Origin: an uncultured Gammaproteobacteria bacterium
GTDB taxonomy: Bacteria > Pseudomonadota > Gammaproteobacteria > GCA-002705445 > GCA-002716945
Assembly: GCA_902559355.1 (NCBI GenBank)
Contig: CACEHM010000001.1
Location: 209,829-273,828 of the forward strand
Direction: 5' to 3'
Length of the DNA stretch: 64,000 bases
Under the pieces are notes generated by a model, which saw nothing but the letters and a program-made list of their open reading frames with translations, did no database searches and was not told the origin of the DNA. The translations under genes and the position numbers were made by a program. Below, one piece after another: positions 12,674 to 22,705 of this stretch; positions within the stretch are counted from its first letter, which is position 1, and the number at the start of each line of letters is the position of its first letter.

Positions 12674-13475
12674 GTCATTTGCAAAACTTAACTTATGTTT
12701 ACATATTCTTGATAGAAGGAAAGACGGTTACCACAATCTAGAAAGTATCTTTTGTGCGATTGATTTCTATGACATGTTATCTTTCCAAAAAAATAATTCA
12801 ACCAAACTCAACTTTAAAACGAACTCTAATCAAATTGACTCTACTTATAATTTAGTTACTAAAGCATATGATGTAATTTCTAATTTATATGATATTGAAG
12901 GTGTAGATATATTTTTAGATAAACAAATACCCATAGGTTCTGGTTTAGGTGGTGGCAGTTCAAATGCTGCAGTCACCTTATTGGCATTAAATGACATTTT
13001 CAAATTAAACATATCAAAGGGTAATTTGATGAAAATATCTGAGGACATTGGAGCAGACGTACCGTTCTTTATTAATGGTGGAGCTGCATATATTGGTGGA
13101 AAGGGAGAAATTGTTAATAATATTTCTGTAGATAAAAAATACTTTGTTCTTATCCTGCCAAATTTAAAGATATCAACAAAAGATATGTATGCATCTTTAT
13201 CCTCAGAAGACTTTATGACTCAATACAGTCTTGATGAGCTAATGGCATCAAATATTAATTCCTTTGAAAAAATAGCTATGTCCAAATATCCTTCATTAAA
13301 AGAGACAAAATATTGGCTTTCCGCCTTTGGTAGCGTTAGAATGTCCGGTACGGGAAGCACGCTATACATTGAGTATGATAATTACGAAGGTGCATTAGAA
13401 GCCAATAAGGAGATTGGACGCAAATACAAATCATTAATGGTGAGTAGTCTAGAGTCGTATGATATTTTTTCTTAA
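12654..13475 (+). CDS. ispE: 4-diphosphocytidyl-2-C-methyl-D-erythritol kinase
   Basis: GHMP motif IPIGSGLGGGSSNAA; AKLNLCLHI. Confidence 0.96.
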   Translation: MQLLNCKSFAKLNLCLHILDRRKDGYHNLESIFCAIDFYDMLSFQKNNSTKLNFKTNSNQIDSTYNLVTKAYDVISNLYDIEGVDIFLDKQIPIGSGLGGGSSNAAVTLLALNDIFKLNISKGNLMKISEDIGADVPFFINGGAAYIGGKGEIVNNISVDKKYFVLILPNLKISTKDMYASLSSEDFMTQYSLDELMASNINSFEKIAMSKYPSLKETKYWLSAFGSVRMSGTGSTLYIEYDNYEGALEANKEIGRKYKSLMVSSLESYDIFS

Positions 13476-13481
13476 TAATTT

Positions 13482-13552
13482 GGGGTGTAGCCAAGCGGTA
13501 AGGCAGCGGGTTTTGATCCCGTCATTCGGAGGTTCGAATCCTTCCACCCCAG
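13482..13552 (+). tRNA. tRNA-Gln (anticodon TTG)
   Basis: TGGGGTG acceptor pairs with CACCCCA; anticodon loop ttTTGat; GGTTCGAATCC T-arm; no encoded CCA. Confidence 0.95.
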
Positions 13553-13567
13553 ACATTAGGTGACGAG

Positions 13568-14521
13568 ATGGTTGATATAAAAACATCGATGATATTTTCG
13601 GGAAATGCTAATAAAGCACTTGCTAAATCTGTTGCTAAAAACTTAGGAATTACTCTAGGTAAAGCTTCTGTTAAAACGTTTAGTGATGGCGAAATCTCTG
13701 TTGAAATTGAAGAAAATGTGAGAGGTCAGGATATTTATATAATCCAGCCACTGTGTGATCCTGTTAATGATAACCTCATGGAACTACTTATAATGGTCGA
13801 TGCTCTTAAAAGATCATCTGTTGAGAGAATATCAGTAGTACTTCCATATTTTGGCTATTCAAGACAAGACAGACGAGCAAGATCTGCTAGAGTGCCAATC
13901 ACAGCAAAAGTTGTTGCTAATATGTTAACAAGTATGGGCGTAGAAAGATTATTAACTATTGATTTACATGCTGATCAAATTCAAGGCTTTTTCGATATAC
14001 CAGTCGATAACATATATGCAACACCACTATTTTTAGCGGATATACACAAACAGAATTACCAGGATACCATTATCGTTTCTCCTGATGTCGGAGGTGTTGT
14101 AAGGGCAAGGGCATTAGCTAAACAATTGAATTCAGATTTAGCGATCGTAGATAAAAGGCGACCGGAAGCTAATGTTTCAGAAGTTATGCAAATTATAGGA
14201 GATGTTAAAGATAAGTGTTGCATCATAGTTGATGATATATGTGATACAGCAGGAACACTATGCCATGCAGCAGACGCGCTAAAAGATCAAGGTGCATCAA
14301 AAGTTTTTGCTTATATCACTCACCCAATATTCTCAGGTAAGGCTGATCAAAATATTAATAACTCCACTATAGATGGAATAATCGTTACAGATACGATTAA
14401 ACTCTCAAAGAAAATTAATGATACAGGAAAAATTAGGCAGATAACTGTTGCGGAGATGCTAGCGGAAACATTAAGAAGAATAGATAATAAAGAATCTGTT
14501 AGTTCACTTTTCATAGAATAA
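13568..14521 (+). CDS. prs: Ribose-phosphate pyrophosphokinase
   Basis: [11 protein letters not shown] and [17 protein letters not shown] motif. Confidence 0.98.
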   Translation: MVDIKTSMIFSGNANKALAKSVAKNLGITLGKASVKTFSDGEISVEIEENVRGQDIYIIQPLCDPVNDNLMELLIMVDALKRSSVERISVVLPYFGYSRQDRRARSARVPITAKVVANMLTSMGVERLLTIDLHADQIQGFFDIPVDNIYATPLFLADIHKQNYQDTIIVSPDVGGVVRARALAKQLNSDLAIVDKRRPEANVSEVMQIIGDVKDKCCIIVDDICDTAGTLCHAADALKDQGASKVFAYITHPIFSGKADQNINNSTIDGIIVTDTIKLSKKINDTGKIRQITVAEMLAETLRRIDNKESVSSLFIE

Positions 14522-14546
14522 GAGTATAATCCATTGAAAAATAGCT

Positions 14547-15233
14547 ATGAACACTGAATATATATTACAAGCAAAACCAAGAGAAACCATAGGGACAGCC
14601 ACTTCTAAGAAAATTAGAAGGGAAAATGGTATACCCGCTGTCGTATACGGAGACGTTGATAACAGCAACATAGTTCTTGATGCAAATGAAGTAGCTAAGC
14701 AAGTCAGAGATGCTGGTTTCTACAGTAGTGTAATCAAACTTACAATAGATAAAAACACAATTGATGTCATATTAAAAGACCTACAAAGAGATCCTAGAAA
14801 ATCAGATATTACTCACATGGACTTCTTTGCTGTTGATAAAAACAAAGCAGTTGTTGTAAATGTTCCTATTATGTTCGTAAATGAAGATACATGTGCTGGG
14901 GTTAAGTTAGGTGGTGGTATGATATCACACATACAATCTGAACTTGAAATCTCTTGTTTACCTAAAGATATTCCGGAAAACATCACTGTTGATATCGCTG
15001 AATTAGAATTGGGACATAGTGTTCATTTATCAGAAGTTAAATTACCTGCAAATGTAGAACTTGCGACACCTGTTGACGAAGAACATGATTCGCCTGTTGT
15101 TAGTTGTTATGAGCCTAAAGCTGAAAAAATCGAAGAAGTTGAAGCGGCACCAGCAGATGATGAAGCTGGCGATACTGATGATAATACCAAAGCCGATGCT
15201 GACGCTGACTCCAAAGAAGAAGATAGTAAATAG
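14547..15233 (+). CDS. rplY: 50S ribosomal protein bL25 (Ctc form) with acidic C-terminal tail
   Basis: VVYGD..N, DLQRDPRKSDITHMDFFAV; CTC-type second domain. Confidence 0.94.
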   Translation: MNTEYILQAKPRETIGTATSKKIRRENGIPAVVYGDVDNSNIVLDANEVAKQVRDAGFYSSVIKLTIDKNTIDVILKDLQRDPRKSDITHMDFFAVDKNKAVVVNVPIMFVNEDTCAGVKLGGGMISHIQSELEISCLPKDIPENITVDIAELELGHSVHLSEVKLPANVELATPVDEEHDSPVVSCYEPKAEKIEEVEAAPADDEAGDTDDNTKADADADSKEEDSK

Positions 15234-15244
15234 CCTCCTTTAAT

Positions 15245-15844
15245 ATGATTTCTGAAGATAATCCTCCAGCATTGATTGTAGGATTAGGTAATCCTGATAG
15301 TAAATTTCTTAATACAAGACATAACATAGGTTTTTGGTTTATTGACTCTTTGGTTGATAGCCTACGAATCCACTTCAACGATAACTTGAAAAAAGGTTTT
15401 TGTGATACTGATTATCAATCAGAGGGTATAGATATAAAATTACTTAAACCAATGACTTTTATTAATGATAGCGGGACACCTTTGAAAAACTTCATTAAAA
15501 ATAAAAATATCATACCATCTCAGATAATTGTCGCTTACGATGATTTAGATTTAGCCGCCGGCAAAATTAGACTAAAATTTTCAGGTGGAAGCGGCGGGCA
15601 CAACGGAATCAAAGATATTATAGAAAAAATCGGTACAAAAGATTTTTGGAGATTAAAAATAGGAATCGGTAAGCCTATGCATAAAGATGATGTCATTTCC
15701 TATGTATTGGGTAAGCCATCACCTGATGATAAAAAACAAATATTAGAGGGGATAGAGAATATCATTCAAAATTCTCAAGATTTGCTAGACGGCTCTTATA
15801 CAAATTTCATGAATAATCTAAATGGTGATAACAATGGGATTTAA
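15245..15844 (+). CDS. pth: Peptidyl-tRNA hydrolase
   Basis: LIVGLGNPDSKFLNTRHNIGF; FSGGSGGHNGIKDI. Confidence 0.97.
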   Translation: MISEDNPPALIVGLGNPDSKFLNTRHNIGFWFIDSLVDSLRIHFNDNLKKGFCDTDYQSEGIDIKLLKPMTFINDSGTPLKNFIKNKNIIPSQIIVAYDDLDLAAGKIRLKFSGGSGGHNGIKDIIEKIGTKDFWRLKIGIGKPMHKDDVISYVLGKPSPDDKKQILEGIENIIQNSQDLLDGSYTNFMNNLNGDNNGI

Positions 15845-16910
15845 ATGCGGTTTGGTTGGTATGCCAAACGTAGGTAAGTCATCCATATTTAATTTATTAA
15901 CTTCACAAAAAATTGATGCTAAAAACTTCCCTTTTTGTACAATTGATCCAAACATAGCAACCGTTGAAGTACCTGATGATAGATTAGATAAATTATCAGA
16001 ATTAAACTCATCAAAAAGTAAAATTAACGCAGTCATTGAGTTTGTAGATATTGCTGGATTAATAAAAGGAGCATCTAAGGGAGAGGGGCTTGGAAATGAT
16101 TTTCTTACACATATCAGAAATACTGATGCCATAGCACATGTAGTAAGATTCTTTATTGATGATGATATTATTCACGTCAACGGAAAACCTGACCCTGTGT
16201 CAGACTTTAATGATATTAATACAGAATTGATATTATCTGATATCACTACATTAGAAAGTATCACAAATAGAATCACTAAAAGTAAAACATCTGAAAAGGA
16301 AAAAAATCTTTTAAAAGAAGAAGCGATAAAAGCTCTCGATAAACTGAATAACAATAAATTTTTACAAAAAAAAGATTTAGACAAAGTTCAAGAGTTTTTT
16401 CCTGATATTAAATTGTTGACTCAAAAGCCAATGTTTGTGATTGCTAATATTAATGAAAATACCTCAAAACAGGAAATTAATGACTTCATTAAATCAATGC
16501 CAGAAAATATAAAATTAGTTGAGGTGAATGTTAAAGTAGAAATAGATCTTGATGAGCTCTCAGAAGATGAAAAAAAAGAATTTATGGAGGAGTTTGGTAT
16601 AGATGAGTCTGCATTATCAAAAATTATCAAAATGGGATATAGTCTTCTCGATCTTAAAACATTTTTTACATCGGGCGAAAAAGAATCAAGGGCATGGGCA
16701 GCAAAAAAGTATTTTAATGCTCAGGAATGTTCAGGTATCATACACACAGATATCCAAAAAGGATTTATAAGAGCTGAAACTGTCTCATATCATGATTACG
16801 TTGAAAGCGGAAGTGAGCAAGCTTCAAAAGCCAATGGCGTATGGAGACAAGAAGGTAAAGATTATGTTGTTTGTGAAGGCGATGTGATCTATTTTAGATT
16901 TAATATATAA
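15834..16910 (+). CDS. ychF: Redox-regulated ATPase YchF
   Basis: CGLVGMPNVGKSSIFNLLT; FVDIAGLIKGASKGEGLGN. Confidence 0.97.
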   Translation: MGFKCGLVGMPNVGKSSIFNLLTSQKIDAKNFPFCTIDPNIATVEVPDDRLDKLSELNSSKSKINAVIEFVDIAGLIKGASKGEGLGNDFLTHIRNTDAIAHVVRFFIDDDIIHVNGKPDPVSDFNDINTELILSDITTLESITNRITKSKTSEKEKNLLKEEAIKALDKLNNNKFLQKKDLDKVQEFFPDIKLLTQKPMFVIANINENTSKQEINDFIKSMPENIKLVEVNVKVEIDLDELSEDEKKEFMEEFGIDESALSKIIKMGYSLLDLKTFFTSGEKESRAWAAKKYFNAQECSGIIHTDIQKGFIRAETVSYHDYVESGSEQASKANGVWRQEGKDYVVCEGDVIYFRFNI

Positions 16911-16984
16911 GGTCATGTAGCTCAGTTGGTTAGAGCACAGCACTCATAACGCTGCGGTCGGTGGTTCAAGTCCACCCATGACCA
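16911..16984 (+). tRNA. tRNA with CAT anticodon (elongator Met or Ile2/lysidine type)
   Basis: GGTCATG/CATGACC acceptor, CTCATAA anticodon loop, GGTTCAAGTCC T-arm. Confidence 0.9.
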
Positions 16985-17071
16985 AAATCTAAGCTTTTAA
17001 ATCCTACAACCCGCATAAACACTAGGTTCTTTTTTTTCAAAACGCCACCCAATATGCATCTCATGAAGTCT

Positions 17072-17134
17072 AACTGTACATATAGGATTCATATGTACAG
17101 TTTTCTTATATTTGAAATTTTTATATGTACAGTT
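17072..17134. repeat. Three copies of a 12-bp element ATATGTACAGTT (two as an inverted pair, one direct)
   Basis: AACTGTACATAT at 17072-17083; ATATGTACAGTT at 17091-17102 and 17123-17134. Confidence 0.9.
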
Positions 17135-17252
17135 TATGTCAGTTGTTATATAAGAAGTAATTTATTTATTAATAATTTATGAGTGATGTCAGTTATAATG
17201 TTGTATTTTGAAGGAAGCAGGTAAACCAGAGAATCTTGCTAGGAGCTCTATT

Positions 17253-18506
17253 TTAGTAATCTCCTGCATAATCATATTCTCTAACATACACTTTTAGATT
17301 ATCTAGACAATCAACTATTGGACTCAGATCGTCATTACTAATTTGTGTGATAAGCTTTTCTTTGGTATTTACAAATATACATGGAATATTTTTTTCGAGT
17401 AGCTCGTTTATAAACATTTCAAGTTTAGCTGAATTAGCATCACCCCCATCAATCTTATTTACAATTTCTGCGAAATCTAATTCATCTTCAATATCCCCAA
17501 CTATTTCAGTGCTTAACTGAGATGGATCATATTCGGCCCAATTTCTAGAGATTTCTCCATCTTCATCTAATACAAATGAGTGATAAGCAGTAGATACTAC
17601 CAATCTAGACGCATCATAATCAACCTCATCTGAAAAAAAGTAAACTACTTTCCCATCACCATCTCGCATGGTTCCAAATGGACCGTCAAGTGTTTCTATC
17701 GTGTATGAATCCTTTTGTTGCGATTTAATTTGTTTAATTAGTTTTTTATCATCGCCATGCTCCTCAAGATGATCAATAATATCCGAGTACAAATCATCTT
17801 TTTCCATATGCCCAAGGTTTCCCCTATTTTCCAGAATATTGACTCTCCATTTTTCAAATAACTTAGCGAGAGATTTTTTATCGAGTTTTCCAGATGAGGC
17901 AATAGTGCCAAAATCATCCCACCATTCCACTGCAAATTCTGCAAAGTCAGCTGCTTTACTATACAATCTTGATGCTGAATCATCATCAGCCTCACTTGCT
18001 AGGTCGCAATAGCTTGTGCACTTTTCCGACACATCATCGCTTTCATCTATTTCTAATTCTTGTTTCGCAAAATTCTCACCATCTACTTCTCCAGATTGCT
18101 CAATGGCTAGAATAACATCTTTATCTTTTTGTAATTTCTTATCGGCATACTCAAGAGCGTCTTCATGATCTTTCACTGCCTCAAGTACGACTTCTTTATC
18201 GGCTTTTAATTTCTTATCGGCAAATTCAAGAGCAAACCCATAGCCTTTCACTGCCTCGAGTACGACTTCTTTATCGGCTTTTAATTTCTTATCAGCAAAT
18301 TCAAGAGCAGCTCCACTATCTTTTACTGCTGCAAGAACAACTTCTTTATCTTCTTTTAATTTTTTATCAGCATATTCTAGATCAAGTGGATTATTTTTTA
18401 TTACGGCAAGAACAACTTCTTTATCTGCTTTTAATTTTTTATCAGCATCGTCAAGAAAAAAATCGTCCTCTTTTATTTTTTTTAATGCTTCTTTCTTATC
18501 CATCAT
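17253..18506 (-). CDS. DUF4116-repeat protein
   Basis: Tandem ADKKLKxDKEVVLxAVKxxxxALEF units typical of DUF4116. Confidence 0.8.
   Translation of the reverse strand: MMDKKEALKKIKEDDFFLDDADKKLKADKEVVLAVIKNNPLDLEYADKKLKEDKEVVLAAVKDSGAALEFADKKLKADKEVVLEAVKGYGFALEFADKKLKADKEVVLEAVKDHEDALEYADKKLQKDKDVILAIEQSGEVDGENFAKQELEIDESDDVSEKCTSYCDLASEADDDSASRLYSKAADFAEFAVEWWDDFGTIASSGKLDKKSLAKLFEKWRVNILENRGNLGHMEKDDLYSDIIDHLEEHGDDKKLIKQIKSQQKDSYTIETLDGPFGTMRDGDGKVVYFFSDEVDYDASRLVVSTAYHSFVLDEDGEISRNWAEYDPSQLSTEIVGDIEDELDFAEIVNKIDGGDANSAKLEMFINELLEKNIPCIFVNTKEKLITQISNDDLSPIVDCLDNLKVYVREYDYAGDY
18072..18446 (-). repeat. Five in-frame ~75-bp (25-residue) tandem repeats inside the DUF4116 gene
   Basis: ADKKLKEDKEVVLAAVKDSGAALEF / ADKKLKADKEVVLEAVKGYGFALEF / ADKKLKADKEVVLEAVKDHEDALEY etc. 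Confidence 0.85.
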
Positions 18507-18665
18507 ATTTATATTTAGTTTTAATACCCATTTCGTTCACCCTTAATTAAATTATACAATTATCTAGTGTTAATAACCACGGTTGGGGAGAAGAAAATAA
18601 GTCTATGTCCCTGAAAATATTGGGCTGTAGAAATCAGTAAATTATTTTATACACCTATTTATACA

Positions 18666-19286
18666 CTAGTACCATTTAGTGGTAATTTCCCAAAGATTCT
18701 TATCCTTGTTATTAGACCGTATTTCTTGTTTATCTTTAATCTTGTTGAAAGCTCTGAGTCTTTCAACAACCTCTTTAGTATACTTCCAACCTACCTGTCT
18801 TGCTGGGAAAAAATTTTCAAAATCCTGCGGCGTAAATAGATAACATCCCTTACTAATCTCTTTGCCAGACTTATTTTTTTCTGATTCTGGTCTTTTTTTG
18901 TCTATAGCCTTGTCAATATGTGTATTCTCATGTTTGAGTGACATTATGGTTATATCTTTCTCCCACAAAAAAGCTAAGAGTTCGTCTTTTGTCATTTTGT
19001 TTTTGCCTTCGAAGATTTTTCTCAAGAAATCTTTTCTTTCATAAACATGCGATCTAGTTATCGGAATGTTTTTACGGTCAAAATTATTCTGTTCTAATTC
19101 TTTTAATAGATTCTTTGTGATACCAATTGCTTTCCATGGGTGCTCTGCAAGTTGATAATAAATTCTGCCGAATGCTATATGCTTTACATCGTTTGGTCCT
19201 TTAGGTTTAATTTCTTCTTCATCAAAAAGCAAGCTGTAAATATTATAAATTAGTTGCCCATATCTAAAGTTTATTTTTTTATTCAT
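18666..19286 (-). CDS. Hypothetical protein, 8-bp overlap with the Cas4-like gene
   Basis: Operon context; no family recognised. Confidence 0.7.
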   Translation of the reverse strand: MNKKINFRYGQLIYNIYSLLFDEEEIKPKGPNDVKHIAFGRIYYQLAEHPWKAIGITKNLLKELEQNNFDRKNIPITRSHVYERKDFLRKIFEGKNKMTKDELLAFLWEKDITIMSLKHENTHIDKAIDKKRPESEKNKSGKEISKGCYLFTPQDFENFFPARQVGWKYTKEVVERLRAFNKIKDKQEIRSNNKDKNLWEITTKWY

Positions 19287-20088
19287 CTGCTAACTTATTT
19301 GCTTGTTCGATATAAGCACAATTCTCACAACAAGGGTTGCGATCTGGAATTTCATTAGAGTCCAATAATGCTTTCATAGACTTAATCTCGCCTGAAATCC
19401 ATTCAACATTAGTTTTATATTTAATTAATTTAGACGTAAAGATAAGTTGATTATTAAATGCATCTGGTGTTTTCTCTCCATTGCAAACTAGAAAATATGC
19501 ATCATCACTCACATCAAAACCCATTTGCCTTAAAACATAAACATAAAAGTCTAACTGCATTTTATAACCTTGATGGTAAACACTCTCCAAATAAGACTCT
19601 TGTTCAACAGGGTGATTAGATGATTGTGCTTTATAATCCAAGACTACTAATTTTTTAGTATCCAAATCATACCAAATATCATCGACTCCCCCTTGAATAA
19701 TAAGATTAGTATCTTGATCGTGATAAGAGATTCCACCTGCTAAAGAATTTCTCCATTTATCTAAATCCTCATGTTCATAAGGAATGAAATTGAGATTATA
19801 TTCTTTAAAAATGGGGTGGGGTTGCTGTTTTTTGCGATACTCATCAAACTCTTTTTTTAACAAATCATCAACAGCTATATTAAGTGACCAACCTGGCATG
19901 CTTGGGCTTGCTAAGCCTTTAACGCGATCTAGATAAAAACACCTTTTACAATTTATGTAATCAGAGAATTTTGATCGGCTAATTTTAAAAGTATCAGATT
20001 GACCTGGTTTATACATGCTACTCATTCGTGATCTGATCCCTGTAGCTTCTTTTAAATTTCCTTTTGTGTCTCGTTTGATACTTATCAT
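19279..20088 (-). CDS. PD-(D/E)XK nuclease, Cas4/RecB-like with putative Fe-S cysteines
   Basis: SKFSDYINCKRCFYLDR, GGVDDIWYD...LVVLDYKAQ, C-terminal NPCCENCAYIEQA. Confidence 0.8.
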   Translation of the reverse strand: MISIKRDTKGNLKEATGIRSRMSSMYKPGQSDTFKISRSKFSDYINCKRCFYLDRVKGLASPSMPGWSLNIAVDDLLKKEFDEYRKKQQPHPIFKEYNLNFIPYEHEDLDKWRNSLAGGISYHDQDTNLIIQGGVDDIWYDLDTKKLVVLDYKAQSSNHPVEQESYLESVYHQGYKMQLDFYVYVLRQMGFDVSDDAYFLVCNGEKTPDAFNNQLIFTSKLIKYKTNVEWISGEIKSMKALLDSNEIPDRNPCCENCAYIEQANKLADE

Positions 20089-20441
20089 AACTCAACCTCA
20101 ACATTACCGCTGTCCATGCGACGAGAGACAGGTTCGGTTTTTCCTTCCCATTTACGCCCCCTTGCTTCAACCTCAGCTTTGAACTTAAAAATAATCCTAT
20201 TTTCAGGATTATCATCTTTAAATGAATAACTTAGAATCTCGCCACCAAAGTATGATTTGTCCTCTTTAGTTCGGTGAAAAAATATCTTACCTCCTATTAG
20301 GGCGTCTGCATCATTTTTAGTGACTTTCCAATAACCCGAACAATAGATATGATTTTCTTTATCTTCCATCCACATATTTTTCGATGTTGATAAAGTTGCT
20401 TCATCCTCTTTGCAGAGAAAATGTCTTACAATTGTCTTCAT
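20085..20441 (-). CDS. Hypothetical protein, 4-bp overlap with downstream Cas4-like gene
   Basis: 118-aa ORF, translationally coupled. Confidence 0.7.
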   Translation of the reverse strand: MKTIVRHFLCKEDEATLSTSKNMWMEDKENHIYCSGYWKVTKNDADALIGGKIFFHRTKEDKSYFGGEILSYSFKDDNPENRIIFKFKAEVEARGRKWEGKTEPVSRRMDSGNVEVEL

Positions 20442-20466
20442 AGTATTACTCCTTATTTATGTTAAT

Positions 20467-20604
20467 TTAATTAATCAAAACAATCATCAATCCAAGCAGA
20501 AAAAATGCGATTAGGTAGAATAAAATCAAATAAATTCCAATTTTTAGTATGAATCTAAAAAACTGTTTCAACTCTTGACTTATCTCACTAATAATCGATT
20601 TCAT
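20467..20604 (-). CDS. Small membrane protein (45 aa)
   Basis: MKSIISEISQELKQFFRFILKIGIYLILFYLIAFFLLGLMIVLIN; not in ORF track. Confidence 0.55.
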   Translation of the reverse strand: MKSIISEISQELKQFFRFILKIGIYLILFYLIAFFLLGLMIVLIN

Positions 20605-20833
20605 GAAAATTACTCCTAGAAAGCTTTTTTTTTACCCTTTCCATTTGCTTGTCATACCTTTTTTGATTTATCTCATCTAACGGCTTTGTAACAATGCCAT
20701 CGGGGTATTTCTTTGATAACATCCTTAGTACCTGATATTGCAAAAACAGCGTTTTAATATCTTCTTTGATACATAGCCATGATTCTCTACAAGCACAGAT
20801 GTCATGCCACCAATTTTTAAGGTATTTTTTCAT
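20588..20833 (-). CDS. Hypothetical protein (start likely MKKYLKNWW)
   Basis: ORF in the same minus-strand run. Confidence 0.5.
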   Translation of the reverse strand: MKKYLKNWWHDICACRESWLCIKEDIKTLFLQYQVLRMLSKKYPDGIVTKPLDEINQKRYDKQMERVKKKLSRSNFHEIDY

Positions 20834-21064
20834 AGATTTGTTGATTAATGGTGTCTGAAACGACGTAAATAATATGACATACTGAAACAAGTTTTGTCAA
20901 ATTTATTTTAATAAATCCATATATATCAATGATTTATGAGTGATGTGAGCTTCGATAATGTATTTTTAGTTAAGGAGATTTACTAGATATAAGACTTATA
21001 TTTTGACTATAATAAATAATATTCATTAACTTAAAGTGAATGGTAATTTAACAAGGTGAGCTAA

Positions 21065-22705
21065 ATGGGTGAATGGACAAAACAGACATGCGCACTCTGT
21101 GGTATTAGAAGGCCAGTACAGTATATGGAAAGAAAACTTGTTGACTCAGGCAAGTTAGGTGCCGGTATAGGAGTAAGCCCTTTTGGAAGAAAGAAACAGG
21201 GTGCAGTTGCAAGAACTGTAAGAATACATTCTTCAAGAAAAAGAAAAAGTATGAGATGGTGTTGTGCAGATAGCGCTGCATGTAACAATCCGCAATATTA
21301 TGTTCAAAAAGCTAAAAGAGAGGCTGAACAAGCAAGACTTGACGCTATCAGAATAGAGGAAGAAAAAAAAAGAAAAGCAGAGGAGGATGCTAAAAAAGCA
21401 CTTCTTCTCGCCCAAAAAAAAGAATACCAATCTTTCAGAAAATATTTCAATGAAAAATTAGCAGGAAGTTTCCTTAAATCTTCAGAAATAACTGAAGAAT
21501 TTTTATCAATACATAAAAGGAAGCGACAAGACAGATTCTATTATTATCAAAAAAAACTTAAAACATTATTAAACAGTCTCAAAAAAATTATTAATGGTAA
21601 TACCTTAACAGACGGAAGTTATGAATTAATAGTTAAGACTTTTTATGAATCTTGTAATTTATCTTCATCAAAGTATGGCATGAACAATAAATTTTTTTCT
21701 ATAAAAAAACCTTTTGCTTTACCTAAAGGATATATAATGCTCTCCTTTTCTTTTGGTATAGTTTTTTTAACTGCTTATGCTATTGGCATTATACTTTCCT
21801 ACATAACCTATCCAAACCTTGAGCATTCTTCTGCAATTATTTCATTATTGATTGCACTACTCATAACATTTACAGATAATAAATTATATGGGAAGGCAAG
21901 GCATGCTTTCAGAGAGATTGAAGGTTACATAAATCAAGAACAGCAATATCTTTCTAATTTTTATGCTGCGGTACACCATCCTATAGTTACAAAACAGCTA
22001 TTTAGTGATAGTCATGCAAGAAGTAGTTTTTGCCAGTACGATACATTCACAAAGTACTCTGATAAATATATAGAAGAAATTTTTGGTAAAGAATCAGATC
22101 AAGATATTCAAAAGTTAAAGTCATGTGTAGAAGATTCTTCAATCGAGGAAGATGATATCTCATCAGACAATAACAAAAATAAATTTCAAGAAGTAGATGA
22201 AATTTGGAAAACAAAATCAGAAGCATGGACAAAAAAACATTATATTAGTCTTTTTAACAGAGATGACTTCTTAGAGCTATGTTCTTTATTTCTTTCATCA
22301 CAAGTAGCACTTGCAGATAAAACGCTTCAAGATGAAGAAAAAGAATTTATAAGAAATCTCGAGGGTATTGAAAATATTAGAAATTTTATACTTCCAAGTA
22401 AAGAACCATCAATAAAAACTTTAGCTCAACTCATTAACAAGAAATATAAGCTTGATGATAAGTTAGATTTAATTAATACATTATTCGCAATGGCAGAGTC
22501 TGATGGCATTCTTAAAAATGAGGAAATAGAGTTAATCAGAAAGATATCGGATTTACTTGAAATACCTAGTTATAAATATGAAGAAATTAAAAATAAATCC
22601 ATTTCCAATATTGCAGAAGCTAGAGCTAAAGAAGAAGCAGCAATAATTGAGCAGGAGGCTATTGATGATGAATTTTCAGATGTAGATTTCGATGATGATG
22701 AATAA
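21065..22705 (+). CDS. Zinc-finger N-terminus, two TM helices, C-terminal TerB-like domain
   Basis: TCALCG...WCCADSAAC; hydrophobic ~230-275; LINTLFAMAESDGILKNEEIELIRKIS TerB-like. Confidence 0.75.
   Translation: MGEWTKQTCALCGIRRPVQYMERKLVDSGKLGAGIGVSPFGRKKQGAVARTVRIHSSRKRKSMRWCCADSAACNNPQYYVQKAKREAEQARLDAIRIEEEKKRKAEEDAKKALLLAQKKEYQSFRKYFNEKLAGSFLKSSEITEEFLSIHKRKRQDRFYYYQKKLKTLLNSLKKIINGNTLTDGSYELIVKTFYESCNLSSSKYGMNNKFFSIKKPFALPKGYIMLSFSFGIVFLTAYAIGIILSYITYPNLEHSSAIISLLIALLITFTDNKLYGKARHAFREIEGYINQEQQYLSNFYAAVHHPIVTKQLFSDSHARSSFCQYDTFTKYSDKYIEEIFGKESDQDIQKLKSCVEDSSIEEDDISSDNNKNKFQEVDEIWKTKSEAWTKKHYISLFNRDDFLELCSLFLSSQVALADKTLQDEEKEFIRNLEGIENIRNFILPSKEPSIKTLAQLINKKYKLDDKLDLINTLFAMAESDGILKNEEIELIRKISDLLEIPSYKYEEIKNKSISNIAEARAKEEAAIIEQEAIDDEFSDVDFDDDE

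Noticed and set aside
15115-15378. 87-aa minus ORF across the rplY/pth junction
   Set aside because: Low-complexity antisense of the rplY acidic tail; no support as a gene.
16960-17000. attachment-site duplication of the tRNA 3' end
   Set aside because: Could not find a convincing second copy of the tRNA 3' terminus downstream, and no integrase is present.
19279-20088. Cas4-like protein as evidence for a CRISPR-Cas system
   Set aside because: No cas1/cas2/effector genes and no regularly spaced repeat array seen anywhere in the window.
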